A stretch of 64,000 bases of DNA from NCBI RefSeq assembly GCF_013761005.1, contig NZ_JACDUS010000005.1, positions 1-64,000 on the forward strand, given 5' to 3'. A program made the position numbers and the translations under genes. The notes beneath the pieces are model-generated. The model ran no database searches. It was given only the letters and a program-made list of their open reading frames with translations, and was not told the origin of the DNA. The stretch comes from Desulfosalsimonas propionicica. GTDB taxonomy: Bacteria > Desulfobacterota > Desulfobacteria > Desulfobacterales > Desulfosalsimonadaceae. How positions within the stretch are numbered: the first letter of the stretch is position 1; every line of letters begins with the position of its first letter. Below are positions 1 through 9,610 of this stretch, piece after piece.

Positions 1-67
1 AGTTCTTGGCGAAGCGGAGCGGCCGCGGCCGAATTACTTCGGCCGCAGCGAAGCAAGCCTTAGAACT
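1..67. repeat. Structured palindromic repeat
   Basis: The segment is bounded by inverted hexamers (agttct at 1-6, agaact at 62-67). Its core is a perfect 9 bp stem (25-33 with 38-46) closed by a ttac tetraloop. No gene is visible in 1-158. It could be a REP-like element or a terminator for a gene off the left edge. It lacks the AAC...GTT ends of an integron attC site. Its left boundary cannot be judged because the window starts here. Confidence 0.5.
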
Positions 68-158
68 GCCCGGCCCGAGTGCGCGAACGCCAGGGCGGCA
101 CCACCCCATAGCCCACGCTCAAACGGTTGTTTTGGATTTCCGGTTTTCAGACAAAACT

Positions 159-2126
159 TTAGACAGGCGGCTTGTCTTTTGCCGGGTCAAAGGCCCGGAT
201 TTTGGCGATGAATTGTTTGCGGGTGTTTTGCCCTGCTGCCGGCCGGTAACGAAGGGCGATATAAAGGCGGGTGATTTCATGCACGGGTTTTTCCAGATCC
301 GGGCGTTTTTCCGCAATATATTCGGCGAATTCGAGGGGGCCCATGTGTTGTGGCCGGACAATGGCGACCCGGGCCATTTTTGAGCAGAATTTTTCATAAT
401 ACCGGGCTTCTGGCGCTGTTTTTTTTCGGGCGGCCCGGTTTTGCAACCGGGCGTGGAGCCAAAACAGGCCTGCTGCGCCGGCTGCGGCCGCCAGGAGCAT
501 TAGAAAAGGGCCTTTCCAGGATCGGGTGTCAATGCCCAGGGCTTTTAGCAGGTCCTGTTGCTGCTGTTTGGAATAAGCCGAAAACCAAGCCTCCCATTGA
601 AGGCCCATGGCGTCCCAGCCGAGCCGGACCTGGTCAATAAACGAGGTAATGGGTCGTAAGTATTTGCGGGCAAAATTTCCTCCCAGCTCCCCGGGCTGAA
701 GCGAGCCGGCAGCCCCCTGGTCCAGGCGTTCCGGCGCCACTTCAAGGGTGGGATCCACCCGGGTCCATCCGTTTTCCGGATACCACACCTCCACCCAGAC
801 ATGGGCGTCAGACTGCCGGATAATCAGGTATTGCGCCCAGGGATTGACCTGGCCGCCCAGGTATCCGCCCACAATGCGCGCCGGCACCCCGGCTGCCCGC
901 ATCAGAAAGGCAAAGGCGGATGCATAATGCTCGCAATAGCCCTTGCGGGATTCAAACAGGAAATCGTCAACCGGATTATGTCCCAAAAGCGGGGGCTGCA
1001 GGGTGTAGGCAAAGTTGTTGTCCCTGAGAAAAGAAAGTGCATTTTCGACAATTTCCCCAAATCCCGTGGAATTTTCCGCCAGGTCCGCAGCCAGGTCCCG
1101 GGCCCGGGGGTTGGTTTCTTGCGGCAGGTTCAGGGCGTCTTTGACCCCGTAATCCACCGTGGCGGTGTTATACCGGGTATAGGAACGCATTTGGTATCTG
1201 CGCTTGCGGGTGATGCTGCGCCTGGACACAACCGTGAAATCGCGCTTCAGGGTCGTCCGGCGCGAAGGGGCCTTTGCGGGCAGATCCAGGGCAAAGACCC
1301 ATTGCTGGTTGTGGGGCTCAAGGGAAATGGTGTATTCCACTGAATCGCCGCCCTGGATGGATTGATTCAGTTTCGGGACCCGGTCTGCACTGTGCCAGGC
1401 CCGGCCGTCAAATCGTGAAAACACAACCCCACGCCAGTATCGCTGCTCCGGAAGAATCACCGGGCCGTCAAACTGCGCGCGAAAGGCCGGATCGTTGTTT
1501 TGCACCAGGTTTGCCACTGATCCCGGGCTGAGTTGATCGGAAAATCCGGTTTGGCCCAGATTGGTTTGTGAAAACCCCACCAGACTGCCTTCCAGGCGGG
1601 GAAACAGCAGAAAGAGCAAAATCATAAGGGGCAATGCCTGGGCCATGACAAGGCCTGCTCGCCGGGCGCTTGTTTTATACGCGCCAAGCGGATCATTGAT
1701 GCGCACCAGGGCGGCTGTGGTCAGCAGCACAGAAAAAAACATATACAGGGTAATGGCAAAGGTCTCGGATCGCAGCAGGCTGCTGATGATGATAAAGTAG
1801 GCGATAAATACGGTAATCATCCGGTCCCGGTGGGTGCTGATTTCAAAAGGTTTTAACGCAGCCATCACTGCCAGCAGGCCCACGAATGCATCTGAGCCGA
1901 ACCCGATGCCGTAGGTGGCCACAAGACCGGCTATGCCGGCCACAGAAAGCAGAATCCGCACCCTGCGCCCGGGTTGGGGCCAGCCGGTTCTCATGCATAA
2001 CAGCAGATATGCCCACATGGCAGCACACCACGCGGTTATCCAGGGGGCCATCTGCAGGGTGTGGGGCAGGATGGCCGCAGCCAGTGCGGCTATCAGTGCA
2101 GGAAGGTATTTTTTTTCCGTATTCAT
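159..2126 (-). CDS. TgpA-type membrane transglutaminase (DUF3488 plus transglutaminase-like domain)
   Basis: A predicted 655-residue membrane protein. An N-terminal block of about six hydrophobic helices (roughly residues 5-185, DUF3488/TgpA_N type) precedes an extracytoplasmic transglutaminase-like domain. The Cys-His-Asp triad is visible at about C398 (GYCEHYA), H442 (AHVWVEVW) and D458 (RVDPT). One further helix near residue 545 leads to a short cytoplasmic tail. The ATG at 2126 is chosen because it overlaps the stop of the DUF58 gene as ATGA, which implies translational coupling. The moxR - DUF58 - transglutaminase order is a widely conserved operon. The substrate is unknown. Protein crosslinking or peptidolysis at the envelope is the family expectation. 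Confidence 0.88.
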   Translation of the reverse strand: MNTEKKYLPALIAALAAAILPHTLQMAPWITAWCAAMWAYLLLCMRTGWPQPGRRVRILLSVAGIAGLVATYGIGFGSDAFVGLLAVMAALKPFEISTHRDRMITVFIAYFIIISSLLRSETFAITLYMFFSVLLTTAALVRINDPLGAYKTSARRAGLVMAQALPLMILLFLLFPRLEGSLVGFSQTNLGQTGFSDQLSPGSVANLVQNNDPAFRAQFDGPVILPEQRYWRGVVFSRFDGRAWHSADRVPKLNQSIQGGDSVEYTISLEPHNQQWVFALDLPAKAPSRRTTLKRDFTVVSRRSITRKRRYQMRSYTRYNTATVDYGVKDALNLPQETNPRARDLAADLAENSTGFGEIVENALSFLRDNNFAYTLQPPLLGHNPVDDFLFESRKGYCEHYASAFAFLMRAAGVPARIVGGYLGGQVNPWAQYLIIRQSDAHVWVEVWYPENGWTRVDPTLEVAPERLDQGAAGSLQPGELGGNFARKYLRPITSFIDQVRLGWDAMGLQWEAWFSAYSKQQQQDLLKALGIDTRSWKGPFLMLLAAAAGAAGLFWLHARLQNRAARKKTAPEARYYEKFCSKMARVAIVRPQHMGPLEFAEYIAEKRPDLEKPVHEITRLYIALRYRPAAGQNTRKQFIAKIRAFDPAKDKPPV

Positions 2127-3022
2127 TTGTCCCGGGGCTCCTGATTGATTCCAAACAGGGCAAGGGCTTTTAAGCACCTGTGGCGGTGGTCCCTGCCGCT
2201 GCCCGGTGCGATAAAGGATCCGGGCAGGTTCAGGCCGTATTCCATGTTTGCGTCCGCAGCTCTGCGCACCAGGTCGCAGAGCTGAGACAATCGTGTTTCC
2301 GTGTCCGGGCCGGTCATTTGTTCATAGTCAAACACCATGTTGCTGCGGCCGTGGCCGGCAAATTCCTTGGTAAACAGACCCTGGCCCCGGGACAGGGCCT
2401 TCCACGAAATCCGGCGGACCGGGTCACCCGGCTGATAGACTTTCAGGCCCAGAAAATCGTCTGTTCCGGACAGCAGCGGCGCGGAGTCCTGGTTTGTTCC
2501 CCCTTCTGCAATTTCACTGAATTCAAATGCCGCGGCAATGGGGTTGGGATAAACTGTGCAGAAACAATTGAGCCGAACCCGGGTCCATGCATAAAAAAGG
2601 CCCAGGGGAAAGCAAGTGGACACGGTCAGGGGACCCGGGACGAGCAGCCCCCGTTTTGGGGCGGCCACCCTGACCGAAATGCGGGCCTCGGCATCCGGGC
2701 TCAGGTTTTCAATAGCGGAGCCCGGGTTTTCAAAAAAAAATTCCAGGGCGTTTCGCCGGCGGCCTTCCGGCGATATTAGAAAGACAAACACGGCTGTTTC
2801 CTGTGCAAAAACAGGGCGGGCGGAAACAGATAAAATTTTTAACCCCTTCAGGTTGCGGTGAGTGTGGACCATGGACACAACCGCCATGGACCCGAGCAGA
2901 AACACCAGCAAAAAACCGAGGTTGTTGTTGTAATTAATGGAGCCGGCCAGCATGGCCGCCAGCACCAGCAGAAACATCAGTCCGTGCCGGGTGGGCAGAA
3001 TATAGGTGTTTTTCCGGGCCAC
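2123..3022 (-). CDS. DUF58 domain protein
   Basis: A 299-residue protein with two N-terminal hydrophobic segments (about 14-50) followed by a DUF58/vWA-like domain. The DUF58 signature is clear near residues 190-225: a D-F-x-G-L-K-x-Y-Q-P-G-D-P-x-R-x-I-S-W-K pattern. It lies between moxR and the transglutaminase gene and overlaps the latter by four bases. In this operon type DUF58 proteins are thought to be client or adaptor partners of the MoxR ATPase. The biochemical role is not established, so function is inferred only from context. Confidence 0.88.
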   Translation of the reverse strand: MARKNTYILPTRHGLMFLLVLAAMLAGSINYNNNLGFLLVFLLGSMAVVSMVHTHRNLKGLKILSVSARPVFAQETAVFVFLISPEGRRRNALEFFFENPGSAIENLSPDAEARISVRVAAPKRGLLVPGPLTVSTCFPLGLFYAWTRVRLNCFCTVYPNPIAAAFEFSEIAEGGTNQDSAPLLSGTDDFLGLKVYQPGDPVRRISWKALSRGQGLFTKEFAGHGRSNMVFDYEQMTGPDTETRLSQLCDLVRRAADANMEYGLNLPGSFIAPGSGRDHRHRCLKALALFGINQEPRDK

Positions 3023-3081
3023 GGTTCAGGGCAGGTGCCGGACGGAAGCGGGATTTAAAAATTTTTCAAAAAAAGGCCATT

Positions 3082-4032
3082 TCAAAGCGGCACCGGGATT
3101 TCAGCCAGAATTTCCATTAACCGGTTTCTGCCGATTTCCGTGCGGTCCTGTCCGGATCGCAGCCGGTGGCCGGCCACCCAGGGCAGGATCTGCTGGAGAT
3201 CTTCGGGCAGGGCATAATCCCGGCCATGCAGCCAGGCCCAGGAGCAGGCGGCCCGGATCATGGCCAGCCCGGCCCGGGGGGAAAGACCCACGTGAAAATG
3301 GTCGCTGGTGCGGGTGAAATACAGGATTTCCCGGACATAGTCCACAAAGGTGTCAGAGGTGTGCACGTTTTTGATCTTTTTCTGGATGGCCCGCACATCG
3401 TCTTTGTTCATATTTGCCTCAATGGTTTCCAGCGCGTCCTGCGTGCCCTGGCCTTTGAGGATCTGTTTTTCCGCGGCCCGGCTGGGATAGCCGATCTCGA
3501 TGCGCATCAGGAAGCGGTCGAGCTGGGATTCGGGCAGGGGGAACGTGCCCGCGTATTCCAGGGGATTCTGGGTGGCAATGACGAAAAAGGGCGGCTCCAG
3601 GCGCCGGGTTTTGCCCTCAAAGGAGACCTGGCCTTCTTCCATGGCTTCGAGCAGTGCGCTCTGGGTTTTAGGCGTAGTCCGGTTGATTTCGTCTGCCAGC
3701 AGCACCTGGGTGAAAACCGGTCCCCGGTGAAAATGAAAGAGCCCGGTTTTCTGGTCGAATATGGATACCCCCAGGATGTCGCCGGGCAGCATGTCGCTTG
3801 TAAACTGCAGGCGCTGGAACTCCAGTCCCAGGCATTTGGCCAGGACCTTGGCCAGGGTGGTTTTGCCGATGCCCGGCAGATCCTCGATCAAAAGGTGGCC
3901 CTCGGCAAACAGGCAGGTCAGGGCAAGGCGCACCTGGGACTCCTTGCCGAGCATCACCTGGCTGATTTGCGCCACAATGGCTTCAAACTGCTCATTCATC
4001 TGCCGGTGCTGTGCTGTTAACGGGTTTTTCAT
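3082..4032 (-). CDS. MoxR-family AAA+ ATPase
   Basis: A 316-residue cytoplasmic AAA+ ATPase. Walker A is at about residues 52-60 (LPGIGKTTL) and Walker B at about 110-116 (VLLADEINR). The sensor segment ATQNP and the MoxR-type lid domain follow. MoxR ATPases act as chaperones in assembly or activation of metal-dependent or envelope complexes. The length is normal for the family. The ATG at 4032 has an AAGGA ribosome-binding site six bases upstream. It is first in a leftward operon with the DUF58 and transglutaminase genes, with a gap of about 60 bases. Confidence 0.93.
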   Translation of the reverse strand: MKNPLTAQHRQMNEQFEAIVAQISQVMLGKESQVRLALTCLFAEGHLLIEDLPGIGKTTLAKVLAKCLGLEFQRLQFTSDMLPGDILGVSIFDQKTGLFHFHRGPVFTQVLLADEINRTTPKTQSALLEAMEEGQVSFEGKTRRLEPPFFVIATQNPLEYAGTFPLPESQLDRFLMRIEIGYPSRAAEKQILKGQGTQDALETIEANMNKDDVRAIQKKIKNVHTSDTFVDYVREILYFTRTSDHFHVGLSPRAGLAMIRAACSWAWLHGRDYALPEDLQQILPWVAGHRLRSGQDRTEIGRNRLMEILAEIPVPL

Positions 4033-4087
4033 GCTGCAATCCTTAAAGGTTTCGTAAAAAGCTGTTTACCGCGCCCGCTGTTTTTTC

Positions 4088-4286
4088 AGGAAGGAAGCCC
4101 TGCGGTCGGGGTCGGTTTTTTCGCTCCTGACCGTTTACGGATTCAGCCAATGCCTTCGCTAAAATTTACAAACTCGGCCTTTCGGCCTCAAACAGTTTGA
4201 AATTTTTACGCTCCGGCATTTGCTGAATTTTTTCGTAAACGCTCAATGTCGCTTCAAAAACCGACCCCGCCCTTGGACTTCCTTGG
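4088..4286. repeat. Long hairpin repeat, copy A
   Basis: About 200 bp that fold almost end to end into one hairpin. The left arm begins aggaaggaagccctgcgg and the right arm ends accccgcccttggacttcctt. Inner arms (cgtttacgg / tcgtaaacg and aaatttacaaa / tttgaaattt) also pair. The same element recurs at 4752-4952 and 9429-9610. The outer right arm of this copy has diverged. The remaining sequence between copies A and B (4287-4751) holds no convincing gene. Bases 4048-4062 match the right end of the MITE-like family found elsewhere in the window. Confidence 0.85.
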
Positions 4287-4751
4287 AAGTTGTTTATTCC
4301 GCTGCAGCGGTTTTTATGAAGAAAGGAAATCCATAAGCGCCCTGGCTGATCGGCGGCACGAAAAAGCAAGTTTCCTCGTTTCAGGAGCCTCCTGGAGCCT
4401 CAATTTCCGTTCGGAAACCCGCTTTTCCGTTTCGCCGTCAGGGTAACGGAGTACAATATTGGTATAGCGTAAAAAAGAGATTTCCATGGAAGTCGATTCC
4501 TTGGCTCTGTGATCATTTTGAGCGAGGTTAAATTTAACAGAAACCCTTTCCCAATGCCAGAACAGGTTGGCCAGGCCCGCAATCTTTCAGCGTTGGTTTG
4601 CATGCGTTCCCTGGCCGGATAACTTCAACAATTCCAGGGAAAAGCGGAATTTTGTATTGAAAGCAGAATGGATTTCATTTTAGATAAGAAAGTACGGATG
4701 AAATCGGCTTTGACAGAATGGCAAGAAGGTTTTATATGGTTTGATCCTTGT

Positions 4752-4952
4752 CAGGAAGGAAGCCCTGCAGTCGGGGTCGGTTTTTTTGGTCCTGATCGTT
4801 TACGGATTCATCAAATGCCTTCGCTCAAATTTACAAACTCGGCCTGCCGGCCTCAGACAGTTTGAAATTTTTACGCTCCGGCATTTGCTGAATTTTTCCG
4901 TAAACGCTCAATGTCGCTTCAAAAACCGACCCCGACCGCAGGGCTTCCTTGG
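4752..4952. repeat. Long hairpin repeat, copy B
   Basis: A second copy of the ~200 bp palindrome. Its outer arms (4755-4785 and 4921-4950) are about 29 of 30 complementary. The middle carries the shared motif whose minus-strand translation contains QQMPERKNFKL, a translation artefact rather than a gene. Copy B ends about 120 bases upstream of the deaminase gene at 5073. The region 4953-5072 otherwise holds only that gene's ribosome-binding site. Confidence 0.88.
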
Positions 4953-5072
4953 AAGGGTTTTACCTGGGCCGAAGCCGGGGACCGGGCATTAACAGTAATT
5001 TTTTTGCGGTTACAGACAAGGTGTTTTGAGCGATAATCTTCCACTTTCGTCAGTGATACAAAGGAGGCGTTT

Positions 5073-6407
5073 TTGGGGCAGGCGGCTGATATTTTGATCC
5101 GCAATGCCGTGGTGGTTACGGTAAACCCGGATTTTGAAATCATTGAAAACGGGGCAGTGGCCATAAAAGACGGGCGAATTGATTTTGTGGGTTCTGATGG
5201 GGCCGGCAATCCCGCCGGAGCCCGGCAGGTCATTGATGCCTGCGGCGGCATTGTGATGCCGGGGCTTGTCAACACCCACACGCATCTTCCCATGTCTTTG
5301 TTCCGGGGCCTGGCCGATGACCTGGTCCTGGACAAATGGCTCACCAGCCATATTTTCCCGGCCGAGGCCGCCCATATCCATCCGGACACCGTGCAGGCGG
5401 CCACCCTGCTGTCATGTGCGGAAATGCTGTTGTCCGGTACCACCGCCTGTTGCGATGGTTATTTTTATGAAAATTTTGTGGCCGAAGCGGTTGCTAAAGC
5501 CGGGATCCGGGCTGTGCTCGGCCAGGGTGTCATTGATTTTCCGGCCCCTGACTGCCCGGAACCGGAAAAAAACATAGACACGGCCCAGGCGTTTGTGAAC
5601 CAATGGAAGGGCAAAAATGCCCGAATCTCTCCGTCGATTTTCTGCCATTCCCCCTACACCTGCTCGGTGCGCACCCTGCAGCGGGCAAAACAGGCCGCAG
5701 ACAAAGCAGGGGTGCTTTTCCAGATCCACGTGGCAGAGACCCGAAACGAGGGGGAAAACACCGGTATCGGCCAACTCCGGTCCGTGGCGGCCTATCTGGC
5801 GGATCTGGGGGTCCTGGGCCCAAACACCCTGGCGTCTCACTGCGTGTGGCTCAGCCCTGAAGATATTGCCATTTTTCAGGACACGGGCACAAAAGTCAGC
5901 CACAATCCCGAAAGCAACATGAAACTGGCCTCTGGCATCGCACCTGTGCCGGCCATGCTGGCCGCCGGTATTTGCGCGGGGTTGGGAACAGATGGCTGTG
6001 CCAGCAACAACAACCTGGACATGTTTGAAATCATGGAGTATGCCGCAAAACTCCACAAGGTCTCGGCCATGGACCCCATCGTGATGGATGCCGAAACCGT
6101 GGTTCGCATGGCCACCATACAGGGGGCGGAAAGCCTGGGCCTGGGTCATCTCATCGGCTCAGTGGAGCCGGGCAAGGCTGCTGATCTCATTGTCATTGAC
6201 ACCCGCCAGCCGCATCTGTGTCCCTTGTATCACCCGGAATCCCATCTGGTTTACGCTGTCCGCGGCGCAGATGTCTCCCATGTGCTGGTTGACGGGCAGC
6301 TCCTGGTGGAACGCGGTCGGCTGGTGGACATGGATGTTACAGCGGTCATGGCAGAAGTCAGCCGCATTGGCCAAAAGGTGGCGAAAACCGATAAACACCA
6401 CCAATAG
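5073..6407 (+). CDS. mtaD: 5-methylthioadenosine/S-adenosylhomocysteine deaminase-type amidohydrolase
   Basis: A 444-residue cytoplasmic metal-dependent amidohydrolase of the TrzF/MtaD group. It would deaminate methylthioadenosine, S-adenosylhomocysteine or a related purine nucleoside to the inosine form. Metal ligands are visible as H69/H71 (NTHTHLP), H219 with E222 (QIHVAET), H256 (ASHCVW) and D307 (GTDGCASNNN). The TTG start is supported by AGGAGG five bases upstream (5062-5067). Length is typical. It lies nine bases upstream of the adenine deaminase gene, pointing to purine salvage. Exact substrate preference cannot be read from sequence. Confidence 0.85.
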   Translation: MGQAADILIRNAVVVTVNPDFEIIENGAVAIKDGRIDFVGSDGAGNPAGARQVIDACGGIVMPGLVNTHTHLPMSLFRGLADDLVLDKWLTSHIFPAEAAHIHPDTVQAATLLSCAEMLLSGTTACCDGYFYENFVAEAVAKAGIRAVLGQGVIDFPAPDCPEPEKNIDTAQAFVNQWKGKNARISPSIFCHSPYTCSVRTLQRAKQAADKAGVLFQIHVAETRNEGENTGIGQLRSVAAYLADLGVLGPNTLASHCVWLSPEDIAIFQDTGTKVSHNPESNMKLASGIAPVPAMLAAGICAGLGTDGCASNNNLDMFEIMEYAAKLHKVSAMDPIVMDAETVVRMATIQGAESLGLGHLIGSVEPGKAADLIVIDTRQPHLCPLYHPESHLVYAVRGADVSHVLVDGQLLVERGRLVDMDVTAVMAEVSRIGQKVAKTDKHHQ

Positions 6408-6416
6408 AGGAATCTC

Positions 6417-8129
6417 ATGGACATTTCCGCCCTGATTGCTGCAGCCCGGGGTGCAGTACCCGCAGATCTGCTGATCACAGACGCCCGCATTGTCAACGTG
6501 TTTTCCGGGCAGATCTCCAATGGCAGCATTGCCATAAAAGACGGATATATTGCCGGTATCGGCGACTATCCGGCCCGGCAGATTGTTTCGGTCAGCAATG
6601 CTTATGTGTGCCCCGGCCTCGTTGATGCCCATGTACACATTGAAAGCGCCATGACCAGTGTTTCGCAATTTGTGCGGTCGGTTTTGCCCCGCGGGGTGAC
6701 CACGGTTGTGGCAGATCCCCATGAAATCGCCAATGTCATGGGCACCGACGGCATTGCCTACATGCTGGCGGCGGCCGAAAAACAGCCCATGAATATCTAT
6801 TTTACCCTGCCTTCATGCGTGCCGGCAACAGACATGGAAACCGCAGGTGCGGTGCTCGACGCCGGCAGTCTCATGCCCCTTTTGTCCCATCCGCGGGTTC
6901 TGGGTCTGGGCGAGATGATGAACTTTCCCGGAGTGATCAACGCCGATGCCAGGGTCCTGGAGAAAATCCGAGCGGCGGCGGATCATCACAAATCTGTGGA
7001 GGGGCATGCCCCGGGGCTTTCGGGAAAGGACCTGGCGGCCTACCTGGCCGCGGGCATGACAAGCGACCATGAATGCGTGTCTGCTGCAGAGGCCATGGAA
7101 AAGCTCAGCCTGGGTATGCACATCATGATCCGGGAGGCCACGGGCGCAAAAAATCTTGATGACCTGCTGCCGATTGTCAATGACAAAACCGCCGGTCGGA
7201 TCATGTGGTGCACAGATGACCGCCATCCCCAGGATCTTTTAAATCAGGGCAGCATTGACCATATTATCAGGCGGGCCGTGGGAAGGGGCCTTGATCCGGT
7301 CACGGCCGTGTCTCTGGCCACCGTCAGCCCGGCTGCCTATTTCGGCCTGCACCGACTGGGGGCCATTGCTCCGGGCCGGCGGGCCGATCTGGTGGTGGTG
7401 CCGGATCTGGAGGATTTTGACGTTTCTTCGGTTTATTGCGCCGGGATTCTGGCGGCAGAAAACGGGGAGGCGGTTTTTCCCGATCCCGGGGCTGAACCCG
7501 CCAGTTATCCGGATTCCATGAATGTGGGCGATTCCGATCCGGATTTTGCAATCCCCGCCCGGGGCCGAAAGCTCCGGGTGATTGGTCTCTGCCCGGGCCA
7601 GATCACCACACAGGGCCGGATCCTGGATGCCCGGATAAAAGACGGCCATGCCGTGTCTGATCCGGGCCGGGATCTGATCAAGCTGGCTGTGGCGGAGCGG
7701 CACAAGGCCACCGGTAATATCGGCCTGGGGTTTGTCTCCGGCTTTGGGCTGCGCTCCGGGGCCATTGCCGGCAGCGTGGCCCACGATTCCCATAATATCA
7801 TTGCCGCAGGTGTGGATGACGCAGACATCCGGGCTGCTGTCAGGGCCGTCATTGACATGGGCGGGGGATTGGCCGTGGCCGCGGATCAAAGGACGGCCGC
7901 GTCTTTGGCCCTTCCCATTGCCGGTCTCATGTCAGATCAACCCCTTTCTGGGGTGCAGGGCGGGATCGGAAAACTCAACCAGGCGGCCGCAGACCTGGGC
8001 TGTACATTGGCGGATCCGTTTATGGCGCTTTCCTTTCTGGCCCTGCCCGTGATCCCGGATCTGCGGCTTACGGACAAGGGATTGGTGGACGTGGCAAAGT
8101 TTGCCCGCGTCCCGTTGTTTGCGGATTGA
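6417..8129 (+). CDS. ade: Adenine deaminase
   Basis: A 570-residue amidohydrolase that converts adenine to hypoxanthine and ammonia. Family marks include the HxH pair at H72/H74 (DAHVHIES), the VADPHEIANV segment at about 100, the TDDRHPQDL motif near 270 and the C-terminal DMGGG motif near 480. Length fits Ade of the Bacillus type. An AGGAA site precedes the ATG. It follows the MtaD-type deaminase closely and is probably cotranscribed with it. Together they would route adenine and methylthioadenosine-type purines toward hypoxanthine/inosine. Confidence 0.93.
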   Translation: MDISALIAAARGAVPADLLITDARIVNVFSGQISNGSIAIKDGYIAGIGDYPARQIVSVSNAYVCPGLVDAHVHIESAMTSVSQFVRSVLPRGVTTVVADPHEIANVMGTDGIAYMLAAAEKQPMNIYFTLPSCVPATDMETAGAVLDAGSLMPLLSHPRVLGLGEMMNFPGVINADARVLEKIRAAADHHKSVEGHAPGLSGKDLAAYLAAGMTSDHECVSAAEAMEKLSLGMHIMIREATGAKNLDDLLPIVNDKTAGRIMWCTDDRHPQDLLNQGSIDHIIRRAVGRGLDPVTAVSLATVSPAAYFGLHRLGAIAPGRRADLVVVPDLEDFDVSSVYCAGILAAENGEAVFPDPGAEPASYPDSMNVGDSDPDFAIPARGRKLRVIGLCPGQITTQGRILDARIKDGHAVSDPGRDLIKLAVAERHKATGNIGLGFVSGFGLRSGAIAGSVAHDSHNIIAAGVDDADIRAAVRAVIDMGGGLAVAADQRTAASLALPIAGLMSDQPLSGVQGGIGKLNQAAADLGCTLADPFMALSFLALPVIPDLRLTDKGLVDVAKFARVPLFAD

Positions 8130-8156
8130 TATGAGGAAAAAATAAAAATTTCAGCC

Positions 8157-9341
8157 ATGATTGTTCACGTGGACATGGACGCGTTTTTCGCGTCAGTGGA
8201 AAAAAAAGATGATTCTGCGCTGGCCGGCAGGTGCGTGATCGTGGGCGGGATCTCGGACCGGGGGGTGGTGTCTGCGGCCAGCTACGAGGCCAGAAAATTC
8301 GGGGTGCGCTCGGCCATGCCCATGTACCGGGCCCGCCGCCTGTGTGCTGAAGGGGTGTTTCTCGCCCCCCGGCCCTGGCGGTACAAGGAGATCTCCAGGC
8401 GGGTCATGGATGTTTTGTCCGGATTTTCCCCGCTGGTGGAGCCGGTGTCCATAGACGAGGCCTATCTGGATATCACCGGTTGCGGCCGTCTTCTGGGAGA
8501 TCCGCAATCCATCGGCGCAAAGATCAAGCAGGCCGTCCGGCAGGACACGGGCCTTACCTGCTCGGTGGGCATCACGCCCCTGAAGTTTCTCTCCAAGATC
8601 GCATCGGATCTGGAAAAGCCCGACGGCCTGGTGGTGATTTCTGAAAAACAAACAGCCGATTTCATTTATAGCCTGCCAGTGCAGAAAGTGCCCGGTGTCG
8701 GACAGGTGGCCCGGGAAAAACTGCAGCGTATGGGCATTTCTACCCTGGGAGATGCGGCCGGCTATGACAAGGCTGTTTTGGTCCGGCATCTGGGCAGTTT
8801 CGGCACACGGCTCCATGAGCTTTCAACCGGTGTTGACCGCAGCCGGGTCAGCGCGGTGCGGCCGGTGAAATCCGTTAGTTCCGAACAGACCCTGGCCGCT
8901 GATACCCGGGATAAAAATGAATTGAAAACGCATCTTCTGGCCCATGCCGAAGATGTGGGCCGGCAGCTGCGGCGTCACCGCCTGCGGGCCAAAACCGTTT
9001 TCATCAAGATCAAGCATTCGGATTTCACCCAGGTCACCCGCCAGGCGCCCCTGGGCCAAAGGGGCAACTGCTCGGCCGTGTTATACCGCACCGGCGCGGA
9101 CCTGCTGGATGCCTACAGTTTTGACAAACCCGTGCGCCTGGTGGGGCTGGGAGCGGCGGACCTGGCAGATGAGCGCACGCCGGTGCAGCAGTCCCTGTTT
9201 GCAGAAAACGGGTCTTTGCATGACAAATGGGAAAAGATCGATACAGCCATGGATGCCATCTGGGAAAAATACGGGGTGCGCAAAATCACCCGGGCCCGGG
9301 GCATGGATCCCCCGGACCCGGGCGGCGACAATCCGGCCTGA
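8157..9341 (+). CDS. dinB: DNA polymerase IV
   Basis: A 394-residue Y-family translesion polymerase. The catalytic acidic residues are visible as D6/D8 (HVDMDAFF) and D100/E101 (VSIDEAYLD), with the helix-hairpin-helix segment VPGVGQVA near residue 185. The little-finger domain follows and the protein lacks a clear clamp-binding peptide at the very end. The sequence QQSLF near residue 346 could be an internal beta-clamp motif. It sits 27 bases after ade, probably in the same transcript. The ribosome-binding site is weak. Function is well supported by the family. Confidence 0.95.
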   Translation: MIVHVDMDAFFASVEKKDDSALAGRCVIVGGISDRGVVSAASYEARKFGVRSAMPMYRARRLCAEGVFLAPRPWRYKEISRRVMDVLSGFSPLVEPVSIDEAYLDITGCGRLLGDPQSIGAKIKQAVRQDTGLTCSVGITPLKFLSKIASDLEKPDGLVVISEKQTADFIYSLPVQKVPGVGQVAREKLQRMGISTLGDAAGYDKAVLVRHLGSFGTRLHELSTGVDRSRVSAVRPVKSVSSEQTLAADTRDKNELKTHLLAHAEDVGRQLRRHRLRAKTVFIKIKHSDFTQVTRQAPLGQRGNCSAVLYRTGADLLDAYSFDKPVRLVGLGAADLADERTPVQQSLFAENGSLHDKWEKIDTAMDAIWEKYGVRKITRARGMDPPDPGGDNPA

Positions 9342-9428
9342 GCCCAACGGAAGACCATCGTCCCGGATGATGTTGTAGCCGTCGGGTTTTTCCTGTCATA
9401 AAAGCTTTTCAGGTCGCCTGGAAGTTTG

Positions 9429-9610
9429 TCAGGAAGGACGTCCGAAGGGCGGGGGTGGGTTTTTTGCTCCTGATCGTTTTTGCGGATTTAGCCAATGGCT
9501 CACGGTTTCAAGCAGTTTGAAATTTTTCCGGCACAGACTTTGGCTGAATTTTCCCGCAAAAACCCTCAATGTCGCTTCAAAAACCCGCCCCCGCCCTTCG
9601 GCGTCCTTGG
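9429..9610. repeat. Long hairpin repeat, copy C
   Basis: A third, shorter (~180 bp) and more diverged copy of the palindrome also found at 4088 and 4752. The outer arms (aaggacgtccgaagggcggg and cccgcccttcggcgtcctt) pair almost perfectly. It lies between convergent genes dinB and the CysRS-like gene. The rest of 9342-9895 has no convincing gene. A weaker imperfect palindrome (ggtggtttgc ... gcaaaccgccacc) occurs at about 9753-9810. Confidence 0.82.

Noticed and set aside
1-67. Integron attC site
   Set aside because: The inverted ends read agttct...agaact, whereas attC requires RYYYAAC at the left and GTTRRRY at the right. No integrase or cassette array is visible.
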